The position numbers and the translations under genes are program-made. Source: Capsulimonadaceae bacterium (GTDB taxonomy: Bacteria; Armatimonadota; Armatimonadia; Armatimonadales; Capsulimonadaceae). Taken from it: 64,000 nucleotides of DNA. Below the pieces are notes generated by a model. The model did no database searches and was not told where the DNA came from. It saw nothing but the letters and a program-made list of their open reading frames with translations. This document shows positions 35,996 through 45,372 of the stretch, in pieces (the stretch's first letter is position 1; each line of letters opens with the position of its first letter). The stretch is taken from assembly GCA_031292625.1 (NCBI GenBank), contig JARLGU010000041.1:124001-188000 (forward strand), written 5' to 3'.

Positions 35996-37545
35996 AGCTC
36001 GAAGTCAACCTCAAACGTCCGACGCCATGGAAGCCTTGTACTGGCCGGTGCGATGTCCACTTCGCGGCCAATTCCCGACCGCCGCAGCTCCGCCAGCAAT
36101 TCCATCAAACGCCCCTCGATAAACAGTGCGATCTCGTGCTGGTTCGTTATACAATCAGGATCGGGTTCGCGCTTGCCCCAGAGCCTTTCGCACTCATCCC
36201 TCGCCTCTTTCCGCACTACGCTTTGATAGCCGCAGTCTTCCAAGAACCGATGCGCCAGAAAAATCCGCTGAGCATCGCGCTGCTCTGGCGTTTCCGCCTT
36301 GAGGGCAAGGGAGGCCTGAGCAACGACCACGCCAAGCGTATTGCCTGCAGTGTTCCACGCGCCGTATGCGGCGAGGTCTCGTGCCAGCACGCCGGATTTC
36401 GGGGATAGGAGCAGACGCGTAAAGAGAGGATCTCCGCCATTAGGATAAGCGACATCGGCGATCGCAACCGGCTTCCCGATTGTTTGGCGCCCGGCAAGTC
36501 GAGCGATGAAGGCCTCGTAAGGTTGTGTACGCACCGCTGCGTCTCGCGCAAGAAACTCTGGCCTGTAATCGTCCTGTGCAGGATTGGGCGTCACAACCGC
36601 CAGCACGAAATCAGCGGCAGAAACGTCGTCCACGACAGCGCATCCGCACGCACGAATCTGACCGAGCACGGTCTGCTCAATCGCGCGGTCCTCGTACCGC
36701 GCAACCACGGTCCTGTCAGCATCGATGGCGTAGTCGACATACACTCGCGGCGTTTGTCCTGTTGCTTCGTTGATCACCCGCGCAACAAGCGCTGAGCCGA
36801 CCTCGTCCGCGCCCGGATACGCCTGGACGCGAGTTGACAACGGCTCGCCAATCAGCCTTCCCCACCCGATCAGCCAGCTTCTTTCACGCGACGAGAGCCC
36901 GTACGGCGCGGTGTCATCGCTTGTGAGCGCAAGCGACGTAAGTTCTCCGCGCGACGCCATGTCAAGGAGAGAGAGGTTGACGGCATGGTTGCGCAAGCGC
37001 CGGTTTAACCAGTCTGAACGAAGATCAGCCGGGAGTTCGGCGGTCAGACTACTCAGCTCCGCAGCATCGTTCGCGGGCAAATCGCTGACCTCGCTCCGAT
37101 GAAAAAGATGCGCCCAGCGGTAGAACCGCGTTCCCCACTCCGCCCAATACAGCGGCTCCTCGACACAGTCGTTCGCGTTCGCAACCCGCGTGATCACGGA
37201 AAATGCGTGCACTGGACAGCGGACGTTAATCTCCGCGAGCAACCCCAGGCGCGCGGCCGCCGCATGCGCGGAGTCCTGCGAGATGCGTGCGTTGATCAAG
37301 TTACCGAATGCGAGATAGTCACACGACGCCACGACGCACGATGCAGCTTCAGCGGTCGCGCGAAGCCACTGTGCGACGGCATCCAGGTCCGCGCTCGAGC
37401 GGCCATGTCCCCGGATTTCCTCAGGCGGCAACAGGACGCTCCAACCCGCGATCCGCGCAAGCATCTCAGGGTATCGCGTATTAACGGGCCGCTCATCGAG
37501 CGGCAGTAGAAGGATCGTGTTACTGCCGGCCTCACGCGGTGGCAT
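35983..37545 (-). CDS. DUF4127 family protein
   Basis: 520 residues. The start (NTILLLPLDERPVNTRYPEMLARIAG) is the diagnostic LPLDERPVN motif of DUF4127, followed by ASCDYLAFGNLINAR, FSVITRVANANDC and LTSDDTAPYGLSSRE. The family has no proven reaction; conserved Asp, Arg and Asn residues suggest an enzyme. No signal peptide is seen, so it is cytoplasmic. It overlaps the GH38 gene by 14 bases and is translated after it (GGAG seven bases upstream), so a role in handling mannose-containing oligosaccharides or their products is likely. Confidence 0.9.
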   Translation of the reverse strand: MPPREAGSNTILLLPLDERPVNTRYPEMLARIAGWSVLLPPEEIRGHGRSSADLDAVAQWLRATAEAASCVVASCDYLAFGNLINARISQDSAHAAAARLGLLAEINVRCPVHAFSVITRVANANDCVEEPLYWAEWGTRFYRWAHLFHRSEVSDLPANDAAELSSLTAELPADLRSDWLNRRLRNHAVNLSLLDMASRGELTSLALTSDDTAPYGLSSRERSWLIGWGRLIGEPLSTRVQAYPGADEVGSALVARVINEATGQTPRVYVDYAIDADRTVVARYEDRAIEQTVLGQIRACGCAVVDDVSAADFVLAVVTPNPAQDDYRPEFLARDAAVRTQPYEAFIARLAGRQTIGKPVAIADVAYPNGGDPLFTRLLLSPKSGVLARDLAAYGAWNTAGNTLGVVVAQASLALKAETPEQRDAQRIFLAHRFLEDCGYQSVVRKEARDECERLWGKREPDPDCITNQHEIALFIEGRLMELLAELRRSGIGREVDIAPASTRLPWRRTFEVDFELTAR

Positions 37546-40051
37546 CCGCTGCCTCCGCCTTCAGTCCCTCCGAACCGTTCGTAACGCGCCACGTCGCAAT
37601 CCCGCCCTTTGGCACATCGCCGAGTACGACCTTGCCTGCCGGCATCGTAAACGAAACCGACTTGGCGCATTCCGTTTGATTGTGGACGCGAACGACGACA
37701 CCCAATCCGTCTTCCGCCGGCTTATACGCGAGCAAGCGCACATCGGACGGCTCGATTGCCCCCAGCGTGCCTGAGCGCGCCAAACGGCCTTTTCTCGCCA
37801 GAACGGTCTGCACGAGTATCGGCTCTGCAATAACTTGCGACAGCTGCTCGATTGGAGCAGCGTTGCCCGTTACCAGGAATCGGAACTTGAGCTCCCCGCG
37901 ATCTACGGCCGGGTTCCATACCTCCGCCTCAGGATCGCCCGCTCCCGTATCCGCTCCGCCGAGGTTTCCGGCGGCATACCGCGACGCTCGCGCGACGGTC
38001 GCGTAGAAGACCCCATCGTGCGTGCTGAAGCTGGAAAGCCCATCCGACGCAAACGCGATCGCGTTTTGGGGCGATTTTACCTTCACCCAGCGTCCGCCGG
38101 GTTCCTCGCCCACTTGCGTGCAGGTCGTCGCTCCTCCGGCCCTGTCGTAGAGCGCTTCAAGCGGCGCACCTGCGCTGACAGGCATCACGAGCTTGATTCG
38201 AGCCGCGCGCTCGTTCCAGAGGAGCCGCGCCGTCACATCCACCGCATCTCGACCGCCGGTGAGCGAGAGCGTCAAATCCAAAACGCTGTGACCGCCGGTC
38301 AGGCGAACCCAAAGCGAGGCATGCAGCGGGCCATCCTCAAGCACCTTAACGCGTTCGACGCTCCATCCGAAACGAACGTTGGTCAGCGCGTTCCGGACGG
38401 GGTCGTCGGATTCCATGTCGCCCCACGATCCGTAAGGATCTTCGACCGTTACCGCACCAAGCCCCGCGCCGTCCAGCAGCGCGACTCCGTCACGCTGGAT
38501 GGAAATGCCGTGGTCGCCGGCCTTTGCCTCTATGCGGTAACGACGGCTCTGAATGACGCCCTCTTCAGGCGACGAGACGAGATCGGCTGCCGGGATGACT
38601 GGCTTCTGAGCGCCTTCCCTGTACGCCAGCTCGAATACAGACCAGCCGAGCGCGGGCAGCAGCGGCGCCGCGGAAACTCGGATGCGCCACGGAGGATCCT
38701 GCATCACCAGCGATTCCACGCGGATGCGTTGACAGGGAACGGGAAGTCCTTCGGGACCAATGAGTTCGTACGGCAGTTCGCTGTTGCGACCGGCATACGC
38801 GTAGACCTGGCGATAGTCGATATTGGCCTCGATCTGAATCGGCGTCGCCACGGGGTAAGGATGCGGATTGAAAACGAGCACCGATGCACCGGTTGGAGCG
38901 TAACCTTCCGCCGGTCTCACGCTCGTATCGACGAGGTTGGCGAGCCGGTTAATCGCCGCGAACTCCGTTGAGCGCACATCGTGACGCGCCCCGGCCATCC
39001 ACTCGATTTGTTCATCCACCGCGCGCTCAATGCTTGAGCCTGGCAAAATGTCATGGAAGGTGTTGAACAGTGCGGCATCCCACCCTTTTGCAATCGCCGG
39101 CAGCGTGCGCAGCGCTCCGCTTGGCGCCTCAAGCACCGCGATTGCGGTCGTCGCGCGTTCCGCGCGGCATACGCCGGATTCAATCGAATGAAATGCGAAT
39201 TTTTGCTTCGCGATGGAAGAGTAACAGCCTCGTGCAAAATGCTGCAAGTCGCCGCTGTGGGTCGGGAAGAAATTCTCGCCCTTAGCACGAACCTCCTCGC
39301 GCAGCGCGCCGAACAACCCATGGAGCGTGGAAAAGACGACACGCACCTCCGGATGCTTCGCTCGCCATTCGTCCACGTGTTCCAGCTGGCGGCGAGTCGG
39401 ACCGCCGCCGTGGTTGCCAAGGCCGAAGAACGCGCCGATGTTGGCGGGCTCGTACTTTGCGGATAGTTCCAAGAGCGAATCAAGCCTGCGCGGTACTTCC
39501 TCGTGCTCCGTCCCGTACCAGCCGCCAAGCGGACGGTACGCAAGAATCCGTGATCCTCCCGGACCTATCCACCAGAATGGCCCCCGGTAGGGCGTATTCT
39601 CCGGCCGCGTAAAAGCAAATCCGCTCATTCCGGCCGCAGCGATGATGTCCGGAAGTCCCTCCGGATGACCGAATGAATCGGCGGCCCACAGAATCTTAGG
39701 CGTACGGCCGAACCGCGTCCGGAAAAAATTCTGTCCGCGCGTGAAGTGGCGGATTAAAGTCTCCGTTGCTGGAACGTTATTGTCGGGCTGGATGAATGTC
39801 CCGCCCACCAGTTCCCATCTCCCCTCTTTTACATATTGCTTGATGCGCTCAAAAAGGTCGGGCGCCGCCGTTTCAATGTGTTCATAGATCAGCGACTCCC
39901 CTCGCATAAACGTTAGCTCCGGACGCTCATCCATCAGATCCAGCACAGCGCGGCACGTAATAAGCCCCTCATTGAGACCCTCGCGCCAATCCCAGAGCCA
40001 CACAGGGTCAAGGTGGGCATTTGCAATCAGATGCAAAGTCTTCGTAGACAT
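37532..40051 (-). CDS. GH38 alpha-mannosidase
   Basis: 839 residues, normal for bacterial GH38. The catalytic domain starts at once with LHLIANAHLDPVWLWDWREG (the HxD zinc motif). It continues with LWAADSFGHPEGLPDII, which holds the Asp nucleophile, and FNTFHDILPGSSIERAVDEQ with the conserved HD. The C-terminal two-thirds are beta domains (SRRYRIEAKAGDHGISIQRDG, WGDMESDDPVRN). It releases alpha-linked mannose. No signal peptide is present, so it probably acts on imported oligosaccharides. AAGGA lies seven bases before the start. Operon with DUF4127. Confidence 0.95.
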   Translation of the reverse strand: MSTKTLHLIANAHLDPVWLWDWREGLNEGLITCRAVLDLMDERPELTFMRGESLIYEHIETAAPDLFERIKQYVKEGRWELVGGTFIQPDNNVPATETLIRHFTRGQNFFRTRFGRTPKILWAADSFGHPEGLPDIIAAAGMSGFAFTRPENTPYRGPFWWIGPGGSRILAYRPLGGWYGTEHEEVPRRLDSLLELSAKYEPANIGAFFGLGNHGGGPTRRQLEHVDEWRAKHPEVRVVFSTLHGLFGALREEVRAKGENFFPTHSGDLQHFARGCYSSIAKQKFAFHSIESGVCRAERATTAIAVLEAPSGALRTLPAIAKGWDAALFNTFHDILPGSSIERAVDEQIEWMAGARHDVRSTEFAAINRLANLVDTSVRPAEGYAPTGASVLVFNPHPYPVATPIQIEANIDYRQVYAYAGRNSELPYELIGPEGLPVPCQRIRVESLVMQDPPWRIRVSAAPLLPALGWSVFELAYREGAQKPVIPAADLVSSPEEGVIQSRRYRIEAKAGDHGISIQRDGVALLDGAGLGAVTVEDPYGSWGDMESDDPVRNALTNVRFGWSVERVKVLEDGPLHASLWVRLTGGHSVLDLTLSLTGGRDAVDVTARLLWNERAARIKLVMPVSAGAPLEALYDRAGGATTCTQVGEEPGGRWVKVKSPQNAIAFASDGLSSFSTHDGVFYATVARASRYAAGNLGGADTGAGDPEAEVWNPAVDRGELKFRFLVTGNAAPIEQLSQVIAEPILVQTVLARKGRLARSGTLGAIEPSDVRLLAYKPAEDGLGVVVRVHNQTECAKSVSFTMPAGKVVLGDVPKGGIATWRVTNGSEGLKAEAADATA

Positions 40052-40064
40052 GGATTATCCTTCC

Positions 40065-40095
40065 GCCGCATGTTCAAAGCATTCCAACATGCGGC
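40065..40095. repeat. 10-bp inverted repeat in the GH38 leader
   Basis: GCCGCATGTT (40065-40074) and AACATGCGGC (40086-40095) with an 11-base spacer, just upstream of the GH38 ribosome site. It could be an operator for a sugar regulator, or a hairpin in the 5' leader. No T run makes it a terminator. Confidence 0.55.
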
Positions 40096-40164
40096 TTTGC
40101 CGAACTCTCAAACTTATAGCGATACAGAAACACAGCGTGAAGACGTCAGCGCAACGTTGCCTTA

Positions 40165-40515
40165 TTACGGCCCCGGCGCCTGCGAATCCTTTACGTACCT
40201 GACTGATTCCACGTCACACGTCACGACCAGCCCTTCGGTTAGGATCTCATCAATGACGGCCTGGGCAAGTTCGATCTGCTCAGGCGAGTCGATCGCCTCG
40301 ATGACGACGGGCAAGCCCTGAAACAGGACCTCGATGCGCTGCGTGTGGAGCTCACGATGGCCGCCATAACCCTCGACGCCGTGCAGGACGGTGATCTCCT
40401 CCAGGCCAATTGCGCGAAGACCTTTCACGAGAGCAGCGTGGAGTGGTCCTCCCCTGTACTGATCCTGATCGCCGACATAGATGCGCAAGACACGTGCGTT
40501 TTTGAGAAGCTTCAT
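40165..40515 (-). CDS. DUF190 family protein, fluoride-locus associated
   Basis: 116 residues. The text LRIYVGDQDQYRGGPLHAALVKGLRAIGLEEITVLHGVEGYGGHRELHTQRIEV... is typical of DUF190, a small PII-like ferredoxin-fold protein (GxEGYG motif). DUF190 genes commonly sit next to CrcB/FluC fluoride channels, as here, and are thought to sense or regulate. The start at 40515 has GGAG about seven bases upstream. It follows crcB by 20 bases. Confidence 0.9.
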   Translation of the reverse strand: MKLLKNARVLRIYVGDQDQYRGGPLHAALVKGLRAIGLEEITVLHGVEGYGGHRELHTQRIEVLFQGLPVVIEAIDSPEQIELAQAVIDEILTEGLVVTCDVESVRYVKDSQAPGP

Positions 40516-40535
40516 GGAGGCACTCCTTTGAAAGG

Positions 40536-40934
40536 CTAGCCCGGGGATGGGTGGTAGATGCTCGCAATCCAACGGGCGAGTTGTATTCCCAGCCAAACAG
40601 CTCCGTAGCCTGCAATAACGCTACCGACCAGGTTCCCAAAAGCATGCCACGACGAACCAAGTTGCGCCGATTCATATTCGTATGTGCTGAAGGTCGTGTA
40701 CGCTCCAACAAAGCCGATCGTGAAAAAGGGGCGAATGTTCGGGTTGTAGAGGACACGCTCCGCGAGAAGCGTGGATACGAGGCCGAGAATGAAGCATCCG
40801 GAAACGTTGATAACAAACGTGCCCCACGGAAAACCGCCCCCGGTTTGCTTGGTTACCCATGCGCCGACAAACGCGCGCGACATTGCGCCGAGCGCGCCTC
40901 CGAAAGCGACCCACAAATATTGCGTCAACGACAT
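40536..40934 (-). CDS. crcB: CrcB/FluC fluoride channel
   Basis: 132 residues with four transmembrane helices. Family motifs are present: VAFGGALGAMSRAFV, WGTFVINVSGCFILGL (Asn and the membrane-break region) and GFVGAYTTFSTYEYE (Phe-box and central Thr/Ser). It exports F- as a dual-topology dimer. MSLTQYLWV is the expected start, though no Shine-Dalgarno site is seen. It is preceded by 63 bases after the oxidoreductase gene; I looked there for a fluoride riboswitch and did not find the conserved pattern. Confidence 0.93.
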   Translation of the reverse strand: MSLTQYLWVAFGGALGAMSRAFVGAWVTKQTGGGFPWGTFVINVSGCFILGLVSTLLAERVLYNPNIRPFFTIGFVGAYTTFSTYEYESAQLGSSWHAFGNLVGSVIAGYGAVWLGIQLARWIASIYHPSPG

Positions 40935-40997
40935 GCCGGTTGGTTCGCCATGATCGCCGCATCGTCCTTCTCACTGGGGCAAATCACGCGAAGAACT

Positions 40998-42938
40998 CTA
41001 CGCAATAACGGGCAACGTCGTTCTCGATGGCGTTTCGAGGGGCACGAGCTGCTCTTCGTACTCGAACGCCTCCATCGAGATGCAGTTCACCGGGCAAATT
41101 TTTGCGCACAACGCGCACCGGATACACTTCGTGCCGTCCATTAGCATCACGGTGCCGTCCTCGGGGCGTAGCGCTTCCTGTGGAACGCCGTACTTGCTTT
41201 CGATTAGCCGGGCAAGATCTACGTCGCCGGCGACCTCGGTTACGGGGACCATTTTCAGAATGCTCTCCGGGCAGATGTTGATGCAAAGTCCGCATAAGAT
41301 GCACTTCTCCGCATCGAATACAACGTTGATATGGCAACGAAGACACCGCATACCCTGCTCGCGCGCGGCCTTCTCGGTAAAGTTGAACTCAACGAGATCG
41401 AACGCCGCCGATCGTTCCGCGGGCCGGATCTCTGGAGGCTCCTGCCGGATATACGCATCGTATTGAGCCGGCATGTCGTAAGATACAATCGGAAGGGGAC
41501 GCATGTAGCCGCGCCGTTGCAGTTTGTACGTCTTGCCGGTCAGCGCTTCGTCAATCGCGAGAGCCGCCCTCTGTCCGGACGCGATGGCGTCGATAAACAG
41601 CCGCGCGCCAAGGGCGATGTCGCCAACGGCCCAGATGTCAGGCTCGCTCGTCTGCAGCGTATCGGGATCTATCTCGATTGTGCCGCGCGGCGTCCGCTTG
41701 AGATTATCGACCCCTGTAAGGAAGTTCCAATCGACCATCTGGCTGATCGTTACGAGCACTGTATCGCATTCAATGGTAAGAACATCGTCGTCATCAAGCT
41801 GCGGATTGAACCGGCCGCTTGCATCGATCAAGGAAATCACGCGTTTGGAGACCATTGCGCGAACGTGTCCGTTATCGTCCTTAAGAATCTCCACGGGCAT
41901 CCGGTTATTGTGCAGGCGCGCGCCTTCAAGAAGGGCTTCCTCAATCTCGTACTCGTCTGCGGGCATCTTGATCCGGCTCTCCGGCACCACCACATCCACC
42001 GTTTTAGCGGTGCGCGCGAGAAGGCGCGCAACATCCGTCATCGCGTAGTTCTTAGGCTTGGATAGACGCGAAAGCCCTGGCATGACGGGGGTCCGTATGG
42101 ATGTACGCGTAACATCCATAGCGACGTTTCCGCCGCCAACGACGACCACGCGCTCTCCCGTCTCGACGGGCCGGCCCAGGTTGACGTCGCGCAGAAACTC
42201 GATGCCAACGAGTACGCCGTCTGCGTCAGCTCCAGGCACCGTCAATTTGCGCCCCGACATCATGCCCGACGCGATAACGATTGCCTTGTAGCCGTCGTTT
42301 CGCAGGTCCGGGATCGTCAGCCCGGGGCTGCCCACCGGCGTATTCAGCCTGAGGTCGACGCCGAGTTCGCAAATTGCCGCGATCTCGAGGTTCATCAGCT
42401 CACGATCCAACCGGTAGATTGGCACGCCAGCCGCCATTTGACCGCCGGCCGTCGCAAGAGCCTCAAAAACGGTGACCCGATAGCCGAGACGGGCCAAATC
42501 GTGTGCGACCGTCATGCCTGCGACACCGGCTCCGATGATCGCGATCTTCTCTCCGGTAAGCTGCGGATAAGCGGATCCGCGCGCGTTTGACGACTCAAGA
42601 GTCTCCCTCAAATCGCGCACACGCTCAACGCCGTAGACTTCGGTTGCGAAGCGCTTCAAGGCGCGAATGGCGACGGGGCCCGACGTATCCACGCCGACCT
42701 TGCCGCGCGTGCAAGAAACTTCGCACGGAGCGCCGCAAATGCGGCCGCACATTGACGCGAAAGGATTGGGCGCTCTGGCAATCCGGTAAGCGTCCTCGTA
42801 CCGGCCTTCCGCGATGGCTATTACGTAGCCGCGGGCATCGGTCTTGACCGGGCATCCGGTCGTGCATCCGATCTTCCCGCGCCAATAGTCGATGTCGGGC
42901 ACTTTGACGCGATACGGTTCCTTGATGCTATCGGACAT
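40998..42938 (-). CDS. GltD-like FAD oxidoreductase with C-terminal 2[4Fe-4S] ferredoxin
   Basis: About 646 residues. The N-terminal GltD-like Fe-S domain has Cys clusters (GCTTGCPVKTDARGY, CGRICGAPCEVSC). The FAD-binding motif is KIAIIGAGVAGMTVAHDLARLG, and the NAD(P)-binding motif VVVVGGGNVAMDVTR. A second FAD signature is DIWAVGDIALGARLFIDAI. The C-terminal ferredoxin has CILCGLCINICPESIL and CIRCALCAKICPVNCI. Such proteins pass electrons from NAD(P)H or ferredoxin to a partner; no glutamate synthase large subunit is adjacent, so the partner is unknown. GGAGG ten bases upstream supports 42938. Confidence 0.87.
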   Translation of the reverse strand: MSDSIKEPYRVKVPDIDYWRGKIGCTTGCPVKTDARGYVIAIAEGRYEDAYRIARAPNPFASMCGRICGAPCEVSCTRGKVGVDTSGPVAIRALKRFATEVYGVERVRDLRETLESSNARGSAYPQLTGEKIAIIGAGVAGMTVAHDLARLGYRVTVFEALATAGGQMAAGVPIYRLDRELMNLEIAAICELGVDLRLNTPVGSPGLTIPDLRNDGYKAIVIASGMMSGRKLTVPGADADGVLVGIEFLRDVNLGRPVETGERVVVVGGGNVAMDVTRTSIRTPVMPGLSRLSKPKNYAMTDVARLLARTAKTVDVVVPESRIKMPADEYEIEEALLEGARLHNNRMPVEILKDDNGHVRAMVSKRVISLIDASGRFNPQLDDDDVLTIECDTVLVTISQMVDWNFLTGVDNLKRTPRGTIEIDPDTLQTSEPDIWAVGDIALGARLFIDAIASGQRAALAIDEALTGKTYKLQRRGYMRPLPIVSYDMPAQYDAYIRQEPPEIRPAERSAAFDLVEFNFTEKAAREQGMRCLRCHINVVFDAEKCILCGLCINICPESILKMVPVTEVAGDVDLARLIESKYGVPQEALRPEDGTVMLMDGTKCIRCALCAKICPVNCISMEAFEYEEQLVPLETPSRTTLPVIA

Positions 42939-43047
42939 TGAGACACTCCCTCCACGTCTGCGGCGGACATGCGGCATTTTACCGCATAGCGATTATTAAA
43001 CGCGAGTCATTATCTAATCTATTCGTCGATCTGGCGGTCCACTAGCA

Positions 43048-43078
43048 TTAACTTTCCCTTAATCTTTAAATGGTATGC
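43048..43078 (+). promoter_or_regulatory. Pho-box-like repeat and -10 upstream of phosphatase gene
   Basis: TTAA at 43048-43051 and 43059-43062, 11 bp apart. The units ATTAACTT and CTTAATCT match the cyanobacterial PyTTAAPyPy(T/A) Pho unit in all but one position. TATGCT (43073-43078) follows ten bases after the second unit, the spacing at which PhoB-type boxes replace the -35. The target gene, at 43130, encodes a phosphatase-family enzyme, which fits phosphate control. Confidence 0.5.
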
Positions 43079-43129
43079 TCGCGGCCAAACTGTTTCCACG
43101 CCTGTCATCGAGATTTTAAAGGACATAAC

Positions 43130-45139
43130 ATGCACCTGTATCGTACTACCCCGTCCACGCTCAGTGCTTTTGCAATCACTGTACTCCTGGCGACGTGCTG
43201 TGCGTCCGTCTCGTGTACTGCGGCTCCTCGCCGGAACGTGGTCATCTTCGTAGCCGACGGCCTCCGCGCGGGATCGGTGACACGCGCGAATATGCCCACC
43301 CTTTACGCACTTGCGGCGAGAGGCGTCCGGTTTGAGAATAGCCACTCCCTCTTTCCCACGGTGACGATGCCGAACTCGTCGGCGATCGCAACGGGACACT
43401 GTCTCGGAGATACCGGCATACGCGGCAACGTCCTCTTTATCGGCCGCCGGTCGCTCGCAAACGCGCCAACTCCAGGGGCGCTTGCACCGGCTATCGAAAA
43501 CGACGAGGTGGAGGGAGACATTGATGAGCTTTACGTAGGCAGTCTGCTTGGCGAGGAGACTCTCCTCGCCGCGGCGAGAAAACATGGCTACAACACGGCG
43601 GCTATCGGCAAGCTGGGTCCGACGCTGATGCAAGATGTCTCGCAGGGAGCGCTCGTAAACGGGGTCGCGCAGATCCCGCAAACCATTTTTATCGACGACT
43701 CCACCGGGAGGCGAAGCGGCATTCCGCTCAGCCCGGCCGTATTGCAAGCGCTTGCGGCCGCGTCCCTCCCCGCGATTGCGCCAGACCGGTCCAATGGCAG
43801 TGCTCCAAAATCCCAGCAGAGCAACGGTTACACCGGTAACAGCACCAAGCCGGGGACGCTCGCCGCGAACACAGTCCAGCAACAATACTTCGTCGACGCT
43901 CTCACGCATGCCGTCTTGCCGCAATTCAAGGCCGCTGGAAAGCCCTTCGTCGTCGTTTACTGGTCGAGGGATCCGGATGGCACTCAGCACAACCAGGGCG
44001 ACAGCCTTGGCGCTCTCAGTCCGGGAGTCAACGGGCCGACATCCCTTGCGGCGCTCCGCAATGCCGACACGAACCTCGCACAGATATTAGACGCGCTCAA
44101 GCAGCAGGGGCTCATAAACAATACGGACATATTCGTAACGTCGGATCATGGGTTCAACACGATCAGCAAGCGCGAAATCGACAACCACGGCGGCGTCACG
44201 AAAAGCTACGCGGCTAGCATTACATATCGTGACGCGACGGGGCGTCAGGATGTCCCAACCGGCTCTTTGCCGCCGGGGTTCCTCGCCATCGATCTGGCGC
44301 ATGCCCTCGGGCTGAAGCTCTATGACACGGACGCGTTTATCGGCAGCGGCGCAGCCCAAACCTGCAAGCTGATCGACCCAACGCTTTCGCAAGCGTCTGA
44401 CACGGTTTTGCAACATCCGTCTACAGGCAGCGCCGTGCTCGGCGGATCTGGCGGCGCGGCAATTCCCGGAGATGCTCAAGCGGCCGTGCTGGCGAACGGC
44501 GGCGCGGATCTGATCTACTTGTTCGGCGCAAGCGCGACGAACGTTCGCGAACAAGCGACGCAAATCGTGGACTTCCTGTTGAAGCAAGATTACGTCAGCG
44601 GCGTATTTGTCCACGATCGCATCGGCAAAATTCAGGGAACGCTTCCGCTCTCAACGATCGGTCTGCTCGGTTCCGCAAAGCTTCCCGATCCTTCGATCGT
44701 CGTCAACTTCCGCAGCTTCGCACTGGACCCAAAGAACCCGCTTCAGACGAGCGTTCTGATTTCGGACACGGCCCTGCAGGAGGGCCAGGGACAACACGGC
44801 GGCTTCGATCGCGCGAACACCTACAACTTTATGGCGGCATCGGGACCTGATTTTAAGCAAAACTATGTTGATCCCGCCCCCGCGAGCAACGCAGACATCG
44901 CTCAGACGCTGGCGAGCCTCTTGCACCTCGCGCTCCCTTCACGCGGCTCCCTTGCCGGTCGCGTCCTCGAAGAGGGCTTTCTTGGACACCCGAACGCGAA
45001 TCCAAAGTCGATCAAATCTGGTTACATTACGTCGAGCCTGGACGCCCGCGGCGCGGGCGTCGTCCTCCGGTACGTCGAGATCGATGGGCGCCGGTACTTC
45101 GATGCCGCCGGTTCGCCCGGGCGAACCAACGGGCTATAG
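43130..45139 (+). CDS. Secreted alkaline phosphatase/type I phosphodiesterase-family enzyme
   Basis: 669 residues. The signal peptide (TTPSTLSAFAITVLLATCCASVSC, with a possible lipobox-like SVSC) precedes the alkaline phosphatase superfamily core. Visible elements are VVIFVADGLRAGSV (metal Asp), FPTVTMPNSSAIATGH (Thr nucleophile region), YWSRDPDGTQHNQGD (Asp and His ligands), FVTSDHGFNTI (Asp-His ligands) and GQGQHGGFDRANTYNFMAASGP (His ligand). The ligand set is that of nucleotide pyrophosphatase/phosphodiesterases. It likely frees phosphate from organic esters outside the cytoplasm. AAAGGA seven bases upstream supports the start. Stands alone, with the Pho-box-like array upstream. Confidence 0.87.
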   Translation: MHLYRTTPSTLSAFAITVLLATCCASVSCTAAPRRNVVIFVADGLRAGSVTRANMPTLYALAARGVRFENSHSLFPTVTMPNSSAIATGHCLGDTGIRGNVLFIGRRSLANAPTPGALAPAIENDEVEGDIDELYVGSLLGEETLLAAARKHGYNTAAIGKLGPTLMQDVSQGALVNGVAQIPQTIFIDDSTGRRSGIPLSPAVLQALAAASLPAIAPDRSNGSAPKSQQSNGYTGNSTKPGTLAANTVQQQYFVDALTHAVLPQFKAAGKPFVVVYWSRDPDGTQHNQGDSLGALSPGVNGPTSLAALRNADTNLAQILDALKQQGLINNTDIFVTSDHGFNTISKREIDNHGGVTKSYAASITYRDATGRQDVPTGSLPPGFLAIDLAHALGLKLYDTDAFIGSGAAQTCKLIDPTLSQASDTVLQHPSTGSAVLGGSGGAAIPGDAQAAVLANGGADLIYLFGASATNVREQATQIVDFLLKQDYVSGVFVHDRIGKIQGTLPLSTIGLLGSAKLPDPSIVVNFRSFALDPKNPLQTSVLISDTALQEGQGQHGGFDRANTYNFMAASGPDFKQNYVDPAPASNADIAQTLASLLHLALPSRGSLAGRVLEEGFLGHPNANPKSIKSGYITSSLDARGAGVVLRYVEIDGRRYFDAAGSPGRTNGL

Positions 45140-45372
45140 CCGCGATGGCGCATCGCCCTGCGGTCGGTTAACGTTCAATTTCGTTACAATTTGCCGCCGC
45201 GCCGGGAACGTATGGTAGGATAATATCATTGTTATTGGTAAGCCGGAGGCCGGCGAGACGTCGCAACTGTACTCGTCAACGCGTCGCGATGGCAGCCGGT
45301 GGAAGAATTAAGGCTTCGCGTCAGCAGGGCGCGACACGATTTGCAGGGCGAGCCTGCAGGAGGAACGTTTGA

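Noticed and set aside
40935-40997. Possible fluoride riboswitch upstream of crcB
   Set aside because: The minus strand has GGCGATCATGGCGAACCAACC, which recalls the first half of the crcB motif, but the second half (CTGATG.C.CCTAC) is absent and the start codon follows at once.
43019-43990. 323-residue open frame antisense to the phosphatase gene
   Set aside because: The plus strand carries the complete alkaline phosphatase motifs; the minus frame has an Arg-rich composition typical of a shadow.
45140-45372. Riboswitch in the leader of the IscA-type gene
   Set aside because: Several GC-rich hairpins can be drawn, but no consistent junction or known consensus (cobalamin, Moco) could be matched.
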